From: Toxorhynchites rutilus septentrionalis | Taxonomy: Eukaryota; Arthropoda; Insecta; Diptera; Culicidae | NCBI RefSeq assembly: GCF_029784135.1 | Contig: NC_073744.1 | Span: 74,213,794-74,277,793 of the forward strand | Length of the DNA stretch: 64,000 nucleotides | Reading direction: 5' to 3' | Shown here: in pieces, positions 11,901-23,900 of the stretch | How positions within the stretch are numbered: position 1 is the stretch's first letter | How the letters are laid out: each line of letters starts with the position of its first letter | Position numbers and translations under genes: made by a program | The notes under the pieces: model-generated | Database searches by the model: none | Told to the model about the DNA's origin: nothing | What the model saw: the letters and a program-made list of their open reading frames with translations, nothing else

Positions 11901-14900
11901 CATGAAACGTTCCGTAAGTCCTTCCAGTATGAAGAAATTCTATTCAAGTTGAATTTCTTTCTATCAGAAAAGCTCTCCTGAAATAAGGAAACCCATGGGA
12001 TTAACTTCCACATTAGTTCTTGGACCCGCAGGTATGGAGATGGGTTTTTTATGGTTCGGGAAGAATTTTCTTAAAAAGGTTTAGATAGCTCACATTCAAC
12101 ACGAATGAACAGTCAGAAGTGCAACGAAGTACTTCTGAGTCATTTACTTCTGTTTGCATCAAAAACACCGTGATAATTGGGTAACTTGGCATCAATTCAT
12201 AAAACCCGGAAAGTCATTGCATGGTTTCATGAATAGGAGCTTCAGATTCTTGACTGGTCAGCTTGTTTACCAGATCAAAGCCCTATCATTAACTTATGAG
12301 GAGTGATCGTATGAATAGTTGATGCAGCTTACAAGCAGTATGAGTGATTTGAAGAGCTTAAACGAGCAGTATCCTCTGCGTAGAACGAAATACACACTAC
12401 AACATGGCGCAGTTCGGTCGAAACCACCCCGAGTGGGTTATTTGAACTGATTGAGAACTAAGGATGACCTATGATTTAAAAACTTATTGTAATTCACGAA
12501 ATTGACGTTTGTGAAGGAGTTAGAGTTTTTCCATCTGGTTCTATAGTTATGAAACACTGGAATTTTAGTTTTATGAATGTTTCGCGCCTGGACACAACAA
12601 TAATGTTCAAATGGTAAGTCTTATAAATGAAGATAGTTATTATGTCCTACACCATATACTTCAATTCAAACGACTTCTTACAAATCTCTGGAAACTTAAA
12701 AAAAAGAGTGGCTCTATAGTTGTGAAACGCAGTGTACATAGTTCACAGTTTCTGACCAGCGACAGTGAACTTAATGTATCTCATTTCCCTCCATTCCAAG
12801 CAATGGTAGCCCAATTTATGTTCTTGTAAAAGTTAATGTTTGTTTTTTTTTATTTTTAAAATAGCTTGTTGTGTCACGTTTGCGCTAACAATTTTTTTCT
12901 TCCCCCCCCCAAACAGATTGGCACAAATAATTGCACTGCCCGTTATCGCACACTTAGTGGCGGCATGGGAGACGAATCGCCGTCGCCCTCGCCGACGCCG
13001 TCCTCGGAGTACGACGATATACTGCTCCAGAAGCAGCTCCAGCACCAGCAGCAGCTGAAAGTGGACCACCAGAACGGGGGGAGTTCCGCTGGCAGCGCGA
13101 GTGGCCAAAGTGGTGTCAGCGGAGGAATGGGAGGTCTCGGGAGTAATGGCTCGGGGGGAACCACGGGAAGCGGCGAAGGCGGGGGGAGCAGTGGTGGCGG
13201 CGGCGGTGGAGGATGTGGAGGAGGAGGAGGACTGGGAATCGGTGGTGGCGGCAGTAGTGCGAAGAATGGAGTCAACAATCTTAAGAACTTGAAGGCAGCC
13301 AAGAACCGAAACAATCTATCTTCGTCGCTGGGAACGGCGGCATCGCACAATAAAAATTTGACGATAAGTCAACAAATAGCTTTAGTACATCATGTAAGTA
13401 GCTTCACCGAATGTTTCCTTTGCCACTCAACGCTGAGGAGGTTTGGTATTTTATTCTCTTCGCGAAATTTCATCCCACATTTAACGTTTCTATGTACTTC
13501 ATTGCTGGGATTTATTGCGCTACTACAACGCTCTAGCGCTCCAACCGTTTACCATACCAAAATTCTATCCACCATCGTTCTCGGTGCGAAATATTCTGCA
13601 CTTCAATAATGAATTTTCCTTCGAGACCCGCCCAGCAGACTTGGCAGCTGTTGCCTTAGGCGGAAAGTTTTCCATCGTCTCTTGAGAGACGAATATATTT
13701 TTCCTTTTGCTTCATGCAAATCATCCCGTTTTTCCATGGAAATCCGACAGTATGATAATAAGCGTCGCCTAACAAAGAACGCAGTGTTTTTCTGTAGTTG
13801 TTCTTTTTTTCTTTATTTAATTCGATGCTATTCTCCAAGGATACAATAATAGCAATGAATTATTCCTCACTTCACGTCTGAAGCTGTCAAATGTTCTCCT
13901 TTCGACGCATATTTAATTCTCTTCCATTCTCTAAAGATACAAGAGTAGAAATAAAATATTCCTCTGGTGCGATTGTAGCTGTAAAATATAGCACCGGAAC
14001 CATCCTGAGAAGTGGGTCACTTAATTACATTCCATTACATCACATGGAAAATGAACTGGAATGGAAATCGTCTATAAATCTACATTCTGTGCTTTTGCTC
14101 CGCAGTCCAATGACGCTAGGACATCGCCAAAGGACCATCTGCTGAACGCCGGCAGTCGGAATAATAGGGATTACAGCAACTGCCTAGACAGCATCAGCGA
14201 CCAGACCACATTCCAGCATTCGGCCAGCTCAGTGGAAAGTTTGCCCAGTGCATCAGGTTCAAGTGAGAGACGACCTTTTTTTTGTTGAAGCGTGAATTGC
14301 CCAAAAAAAAGCATAATTTTGCTTCCGTTTTCCCGCAGGCACGCAAGCCCTGGTCCGACCCGGAAGTCCCCACAGTTCGCTCTCGGCCGAGGACCGAACG
14401 ACGATGGTTCCGATCTGTCGGGCGATAGCGCTGATCGACAGCAATCCGAATCCCTACGATAAGGAAGCTTTAAGATTTAAGGTAAGTGATGAGGAATTTG
14501 GTAGACCGAGTTGAAGAGAAATTTATCGCTTCCCTACGACTCCTACAGAAAGGTGATATCATAGACGTCCTTTCGATGAACGCGTCGGGCGTTTGGCGAG
14601 GCTACGCAAATGGGCGGCTTGGTCATTTCAAGTTCATCAGCGTGGAAGTGCTGCCGGACCATCCCGTGAAACCGTACAGCACCGGCAAATTGATCAGCCG
14701 GAGTAGGCTGCCGACGAGTTGTCCCACCAGCGTTGAAGAGCTTCTGCTGCGAATAGGTCTGAAGGAGTACACCTCGGTGTTCGTGCTGAATGGGTAATGC
14801 TAATGTTGTTCCGTTGTTATTGTCAATATTGTGTCGCTCTGGTTCATTCTAATGATCGGCTAACACCTGTTCGTTTGCGATATCATCCACAGGTACGAAG

Positions 14901-17900
14901 ATCTAGAGTTGTTCAAGGAACTCGAGCCATCCGATTTGGATTATTTGGGAATCGGAAACACAGAGCATCGTGCCAAAATACTTGCAGCAGTTCAGCTTCT
15001 GCATGATCTTGATTGTAAGTATCAACGTTTTTTTTCTAAAATTTCAGTTGTTGTTTGAAACAGAGCTTTATCCTTTTGCACTTTTCTCAACGGTTATCGC
15101 CGTTTATTTTCGGATGCGTTGTATGTTATATGATGACTGATATCAACTGTTGTTTGATAATATTTTCAAATGAGATTTAAGAAGGACCAATTCCACGTCA
15201 AATCAGCCAAAATAAAGCGGATTTTAACGCGACCATCTACGATTTTTTAATAGAGGCGAATGAACTGCAAAGTTTAAAGCCTCTTAAAAACAAAGAAAGA
15301 AAGAAAGAAAGAAAGATTTTTTAAAATATTGTCCATAAGGTGGCAGTTCCCCAAAATCACAATTTTTATTACTAGATGACCAATTTCTAATTACGACTGA
15401 TTTTTTGTAAGGGCGTATCCAGAACCACTGAACATTTTTGAAAAAAAAATCATAACTCGAAATCATGATTAGAATATGATATACACAAATATTGTTGTAA
15501 AATATTTTAATAAATTTTTAATTTTAACTACACCGTTACAAAATATAACTCGAATTTTCTAATTTAATTGTATTTAAGCCTGGGCTTAATTTTCAATTGG
15601 TTAAAATCATAAAAACAACGACGCGTATAATTGGAGTGAGCTTTTACTTTTACAGTTCAGAAACGTGAAATTCAATTTTTATTATAATATTCCAGAAATA
15701 ATTTTCCAACTATCTCTACTGGTGACCGGGGTAACAATGACTCTAATGAAACTAATGAAAAAATGGCAAAGGTAAATTGATCGAGAAAAAAAGAAACTCC
15801 CTAACGAAAAGTAAACTAATTGCGTAACCATGGTAATCTTAATTTAAAATGAGCTGCGTTCAGCAGTCGGATTAGTAGATGGATTCTAAACTACCTTTAA
15901 AATTCAAAAATGCGAATCTGGTCTAATCTAAACTTATCACTTTAGTTTGGGTAGACTGTAAATTTCGTAGTTGCTTTTTCGATCGATGCAACATGGCCTG
16001 GTTGACCAGCACGTTTCCAATTTTGATGAAGTCAAAAATTGGATCGATATGTGGTTAGCCGCCAAACCGGCCGATTATTTCTGCAAATGGATCCGTGAAT
16101 TGCCAGAAAGATGGGAAAAAGTAGTGACTAGCGATGGACAATATTTTGAATATTAAATTTGTAACCATTTTTGCAGAATAAAGCTTTAATTTATGAAAAA
16201 AAACGAAGAAACATACCGGTATTCCTATTAAGTAAAATGATAGTAATTGAGATCCGTTTACAATTAGGTACAACCTTGGTTCTACTCGTCTTGAACTTCA
16301 GATTCAGATAAATTGTCAGTTTCTTCGAGTTTCGAGTCCGATTTCTCCCTATCGTCGGCTAAATCGTACCATTCGTCAACGGTTATGTTATCGAATTTCC
16401 CCATGCTTTGGGCAACAGTATCCCAACAGGTGAATGAGGGTCTCCCTCGTTTTCTGGGCGGCATTCGGTATTCCGCTGTCAGCTTGAATAGATGATTCTC
16501 CGGTCTTCTAACTATGTGTCCCCAGTATCTTAACTGGAGAGTTTGACCATAGATCTTTTTTTGATATATCTTCTCAATAATTTCCTGGACCGCTTTGTAA
16601 GAACCATAAATTGTGTTCCATACACCATCGTTGGAGTTATAACGGGTTCGAGCAGTCATGACCCTAACTTCTCTGAAGGCTGTCTTTTCTGAAGAACCAC
16701 TAAAATTATTTTTGATGCAATTACAGCGTCTCTTGGATTTCTTTCTTGTCGCCAGATTTCGATGCTACCGTTCCGTGATTGGGACACTCAAATACTGAAT
16801 GCAAGAAGGTGTTTTTTAAATCCGTTGAAGATCGTCCTGGAGGCGTTCTTGCCACTTCCTCCATCATCAAATCAAAGATGTACGGATAGAGTGAACAACC
16901 CTGTTTAACTCCCCATGATCGCGACTGAGGCGCAGTCTTCTGGCACCACATACAATTTTTGAACCCTCTTACTTCATCAGTTTGTAACTATGAATATTTT
17001 TTTCCGTTAAATTTTTGTTTAATTGTTGAAAGATAGATCAACAAAGTTCGTGCCTCTACACTAGAATAAGTAAATTTCGAACTAATATTCCCTCCCTTTA
17101 CTTAGCAGTTGCAAGTAAAGGGAGCAGGAAAATTCTAAACTGTTGGATAGTAATTAGTGATGAAACGGATAGTGGTTGGGATGGATACCGGATAACGGAT
17201 AGCCCTCAGTCCCTAACCCCTAAACCCCTGCTTCGAGGCCGGATAGCCGGATATTCGGCTCTTTATTAGCGAAAACAAGATTGAGAGAAACGACATGCAT
17301 ACATGAAACAAATGAAGCGTTAAATTTTAGAAAGAAATAAACACATTTTTAATAAAAATTATAAATAGAGATTGTGAAAATTATATTAAGTTCTTCGTTT
17401 AGAACAAGTTTCCTATTTAAAAGTGTATCAAGGAAATTAGAACCTTTTTTTTTCTGATACTGGTTTTATGTTTTTTTTTTATTGTTTACATGATCTCGGG
17501 ACCAAAGGCGCTATATTTCTTATTTTTTTTTTAAAGGCTGAGGTTTTTTTTTTACATAACATAGCTAAGAATTAGAGAGGTGTTCTTTCATTTTTGAGGC
17601 TTCGACTCAAGTGTAACTTTTGAAAAGGGCGCATCGATTTTAGTAAGAGAAATCTTTTATAATTTATATCTCAAAAACTATGAGTTCTACCGAAATAATG
17701 TCTTGGTCTTAGAGTTATAGAGTGTTGATGTCCAAACGCGAAAACACACTGAGAAAAAAAGGGTACTCTTTTTTATTTACAAAAAAAAAACATTGATTTG
17801 CAATATCTAAAATACATTTTTTTTTTCTTTCTTCATATAGAAAAGAAGTAATGTAGAAAATTAATAAAATTAGTCCAAGATGGTGAAACTATTTTTGACG

Positions 17901-20900
17901 AACTTTGTAGAACATCGAATTTTAATGAATTTTCGAAACTTGGAAATTTTGTATGTTACCAATAATTTTAAGGCACAAATTATGAATTGTAATGTGATTT
18001 AAAACTAAAAAGCTCATTATCAATCTCCTTCCAAATGCAAACATTTTCGAGATATTTAAAAACTTATTTCTAAATTATTATTTTTTTATAGTAAATAGAC
18101 TCTTTTATTATGTTTGTCGTGTAATACCTTTCTAAGGGGGGGGCTGCCATAGAAATGAAACATAAACTTCTACATAACTCGAGAACTTATGAAGCAAATG
18201 GAGCCAAATTTGGGATGTGAGGGTTTTTGGGTACAAGACATGTTTCTATGATGGTATGACACCTCTCCCTCCTCTGGAAAGGAGAGGGGGTCCCATAAAA
18301 ATAATGCACATATTTCAACCAAACATGATAATTGGAGATTTTCGGAAAACTCTGAAGGAAAATGGAAAAATTCGAAAAATTCAATTCGCATGTGTTCTAC
18401 TTGTTATGGCCAGTAATCATCGGATCAATTTTGTAGAAGATACAACGTTTCTAAAAAAAATAATATATTATGAACTATGCTTTGGACACCCCGTTTTGGC
18501 CAGAGACATGAGATAAACTTTTCAGAAGACAGCTTGTTCCGAAAAAGTATTCCTGAGGGATTATCATTTTTACCTCGATTTGATTATTTTTGGATCACTT
18601 AGCGGTAAAATTGTGAATTGAACTATTGTCATCTCGATATGATCAGGGTTCATAGGATCAACTTCGGATAAGACACAATGTCTCTAGGAAACATTCCTGA
18701 GAAGTTATTATTTTTTTTTCGTTTTGATTTTTTCTGGCAAAATGTTTATAATTTAAAACATGTCCTCTTATTTTTAAAAATATTTTCATTAGAAAACCTT
18801 TTCCATTTAACAATGTTTGGTCTGTAGTGGTGTCATGTTGGACGCAATAGAATCTTATTTTAGAATGTATCGAATGTTTTGAAATAACTTTTTAGTTACT
18901 TTGTTATATTTACTACTTCAGTAGTAACGTACAACTAACGTTGCATTTGATTCGTGGATCACGTATATGTCGGTGATTGTGATCGAAATTGTAATATCTT
19001 CCATTTATTCCATTCTTATATGTTTATATGTGGGTGAAATCAGCATTTGGAATAAATTATGTCCGCTCGGTTTAACGTGCTGGCTGTCTCGCTCGCAACT
19101 GTGGTTTCATTCCATTCCATTCCGTAGTTGGTATTGAACTTCTTCAGTTCATTCACCTCTAGTGCTGAGAAGGGCCCTAGTGGAAAGAAACACTTCTCCA
19201 TACTCCTCCTTCACTTGTCCTTAAAAGACAATCCATCCCCACTCGACACTCGCCAGCAACGATGTTGCTCCGACGACCACCAAACGAGAAGTGAGCGAAT
19301 TATTTCACGTGTATTCTGTTTTATTGTGTTCCACACTTTTAAACAGTGGGCTTCTTCTTCGAGACAGGCTTGTGTAGTGAATGTGATGCAACATGTTTGC
19401 GTCCCTTTCGTTCTTGTATCGAGCCGTATGTGTTTCTATGTGTGAGATATCAGCATTAGGAATGAATATAGACTCTGTCCAACTTCTATAAGACCACCCT
19501 TATTCTATTTCGTTGCAACACAAACAGTTAGAATTTCAACAAGATACATTCATACATTCTTGAATGCTTAGAATAAAGTATATTGAACGTCAATTTCGTT
19601 GAAAAGAGTTGTGTGTTTATTAATTGCACTTAAATATGATTCTTTCAGCTGTCCGGTTTCTATAAGACCACTTCAAAATTCATAACTATTATCAATGAAA
19701 AATTCTAAACGATCGACTGATTTACATGTCAATTATTGGTAACCTTGCCATTTCGACTAATAACCTTGAAAATTCGTGTTGAAATATTATTTACCAAATT
19801 CTATAATTTGATGTATGGGACATGAGGTTTGATTTAATTATTCAAACAGAAACTGGTCAGCAGCATAATCTTCATATAAAACATCTGATGAGTTTCAAGG
19901 AATATGCCAAAAGCAGAAGATGATTCAGATTTTCTTGAGACGGATATCAAAATTAAAAACAAACAAAGGTCTTATTCGTCATAACTATTGTCCTGATTCG
20001 GGTCTTGTCCATCTACATTTTCAGTCCTTGATTCCATCCCAAAGGGCATTTACCGAATCCAAATAAACAAATTTACGTCCTCTGGATACGTCAGGATTTC
20101 GTTCTAAAAATGCCACCAGGCGAATAAATTGCTGTTTGTTTATCTTCTCATACCTAAGAAGCAAGATATGATTCATTTAGCAAAAAAGCTAAATAAATAC
20201 GAAATTCAACTTGCTCCATTTCGCGTGACTAGCTTTCACCATCTAAAACACAAGTGACAAATATACTTGTTTTTCTCCGTGACATGACAGTATCGTGTTA
20301 TTCATAATAACACCGAGTTCATCAAAGTTGTCACGACGGATGAACTCTTTCGGATTCTACACACACGGTGGCAGCCGTAATAACGTTGTATACAATTCAC
20401 TTCGCTTTCACAGTGAAGTGACATTCGTGATCAGGCTCATTGAAGAACATTTCGTTATGGTATATAGCAAACCGTATTCTTTTGGAAACATTCTTTGTCA
20501 CAACATACCATGTCCCTCTGTCGGTTCATGTGAGCTTTGGCAAAACTTGAACGTCTTCCGATGTGAGATGGTGTAAAATGAGGAGTTTTAACCTTTTAAG
20601 CCCTCTTTATGTGAGGATTTGTTACCAAAATTTGACGAATTGTCACCCGAGAAGTTGAGTAGTTGAAATATAGCTTTATTTGCACATGCGATTTTGAGGT
20701 ATTCGAAGCTGTTCTAGCTATTTCCCACTTATCCCGGTGAGAGAGCTTCGATTTACGTGGAGCTCTCTCCTTCTTACCGTATCCTTGAGGATTCACAAAA
20801 TAATTGAGCACTACTTGATGGGATCGTCCAATTCGACGAGAAATTTCTCTGATACCAACATTTTCTTGGTGAAATGCATCGATTTGTTTTTTTTCCCTTC

Positions 20901-23900
20901 GGCATTTTCCAGATTTGATTGATCAAAACAGCTAAAACAACGGAGAATGTAACTGGTATAGAAACTTGACAGTTGAAAATACAAAAACATTCGTTTACGC
21001 TCAGCGCTTGCACACACACATATGAAAATCATGCAGTGTATGGTGGTCGCCAATACCTACACACTAGTAGTCCGCCCGCTTGGCCTGCTGGATTGAGACT
21101 GTGATATCAAATCGGAGATGGCTTATTTATACCAAATAAACTGAAAACGGGTAGAAACGAATATTTAGTTGCTCGTTATTGATGGCACAGGTACACAAAT
21201 CGACAGAACAAATGTATGGGAAAATGGGAATGCTTCTAGTTTTCAATAATTTAAACTATTTACAGACTATGGGATTGTATTGTATAGCATATCAAACAAA
21301 TCTTACAGAATATCCGATTCGATTGGTATGCAAATCGTCAAAATCTGTTCGCAGCAATTATAGTTATTAACTTTTACTTTATTTCATATAAACTTGACCT
21401 GTTTCCTGATTTGACACCCTTGATGAAAAACATAGTTCAACGTCGAAAATTTCAATACTACAATATCTTCCAATAATTAAGATTTCTCAAGTAATACGAT
21501 GTCCCCTAATAATAGTGATTGGCAAAATTGGAATGGAATGTTGCTTGCAATAAAAATTATCTTCCGCTGTGTGGGCGCTGTACATTTCATGCATAGTGGC
21601 TTCATTAACAGCATGTTATAAGAATTTATCTACAACACAAATGAGTTTTAGACTATTACAATTAGTAATGAAACCGATAGAAGTTTGGTAATAAACACAT
21701 TTGTACATAAAAATAATGAGATATAATTGACCGTGTAGAATCAAAATCCAATTTAAATAAGCAAAAATTGTAAGGGGTTGTATCTAGGACACGACCGCAT
21801 ATTTTCGACGTAGAACTACGCAATTATATTATGCAATCGACTTGTTTACCACTTCGAATATTATTCTAGAATGTATCGAAATTTTTTGTAATAGATTATG
21901 TTCTTTGTTACAAGTAAATTTGATGAATGTCATTTTACGTTTGATATGATGCCTAGGACTACCAAAATATGTGAACGGAAGAATAGTTAAACGATCATTG
22001 TATTTTACATTTCCTTTTGAAATTATTGCACATCTCATGTTTACGTAGTTCACGAATCGCGGAAGTTCATTCACCTCTAGTATCTGAAATAACGATTTTC
22101 CCAGGCTTCTCAGTTTAAAAGTACGTTTAAGGGAAACATATTCCGGTCTGCACAATGAAAAGTGAGTACAAAAGTACTCAACACCAAAAAAATTATAGGA
22201 GGTTGTGTCCAAGATACGACCGCATTGTTGACGTAGAACTACGATGTTATATTATAAAAGTCGCTTGTTTAAACCTTCGGATATTATTCTATAATGCTTT
22301 GAAATTTTAGAAACAACTACAACAATCTCTGAAATGTTTTTTTCATTGTAGAATCAGTTGACGATAATTGACTGATGATTCACTCTTGCCTTCGCAGAAC
22401 AATACACTAGCTGATCGTATGTCGCAATTTATCTCATGTCAATGCATTGAAAATTTACCTCGAACGCTATTCCGGTGGCCTTTTTCGCAATTGACATAGA
22501 CTCGGTTACAGTCGATTATATCAATATATCTTTGGCATCGCGAGGAAATAACAACAATGACAACACTTGCAAGTATCAAATATCATGCTACATGTTATTC
22601 AGTATTGCCTCAGTGGAATTGCACCTCCAGGCATCGTTCGTACAACGTAAACCAAGCGCCAAACAAGCATTCGCCATAGCATGCATACAGAGCCATACAT
22701 TGGTGGCTTGAAACTACTAGGAATATAAACACTTCTCATCATTTTGCGCTATTTTTAAAAGAAACACTTCTGTTTATGTTACTGGCCTCGAAAAAAGTTG
22801 CAATACTTTCTCATACTCGAGATTCGCACAGCTGTCACCCTTAGTGGAGGAAGTTTTGCTAATGGCAAGCGAAACCTAATTACATACAAAATTCCAGAAC
22901 GACTTTCACTTTCTTGGTAATTAAACAAGCGAAATAAACTCTTTTTTAATATCAATAACCTCGAAAACAGTAGCATTGTTTCATTATGATCAAGACTAGT
23001 GCAAATGCAATCCTAGTTGAAGGCAGTTATGTGACTGGCACGCAAACCCAACTAACTTATAACATTCCGGTACGACATTCAAGATGCTTGGTATTCCCCA
23101 AATGATTTTTTGACGCACAACCTTAACGCCTGCTTCGCCATAACGTCAGTTTAATGCGTTCATGCAATGTCAAAAGCACCAACGAAGCCCTTATGATGAC
23201 GGAAAACAAACAATGTTCACTGCTTGGAAAAAGACTGAATTATGCCACACAGCTGCTATAATGCTGTAACACCCATCGATGCGAATTCGCTGATGAGTTT
23301 GTCAAGAGCAACCGCCTTCACCACCAGCGGGGGGAGATGGTTGCTGCCTAGGTAACGGCGTTTACATTTTCGACCGACGCGCCGAAGTCGCCTACTTCGC
23401 TGTTGTTCGATGCGAAGACTCGGTTCAGTGCGAGCGCTTTTCACTGCACCAACATCGCGTGCGTCATCAGACGACGCTTGCCTCGAAATTTCATTGCCCC
23501 TGGCAATGCGTTCGTTTTTTGCAGGGCTCGAGCCAGCCTTCATCTTCTTCTTACTCATCACACACTATACGAAGCGTCCAATTCATGACGCGGAAAGAAG
23601 AACGCACGATACGAATAACGCGAAAAACGAACTGGATAAACCACACGACGATATCCAAGTTGGATTACCACTGGTGGGGTCCAATCTCAGATCGAAGCGC
23701 AGCGAAAGTAAAGTGAACTAGATGGCTCAACAGTCCGATGCCGAATGAAAGTTCGCCTCAGCGAGATCCACTGTTTATACTCTAGGCAAGTATTCCCCTT
23801 CATTCTTCTTCTTTTCCTTTGTTCACGGTGACTTTATATCCTACGATTTCCCCTTCGTTGCTCGTTATTGACAGCTCTGTTCGGGAAAGCACACAAATGG

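Noticed and set aside
12943..13350. Minus-strand Pro-rich open frame of 135 codons
   Set aside because: Antisense shadow of the Gly-rich coding tract in exon C, which is supported by splice sites and phase.
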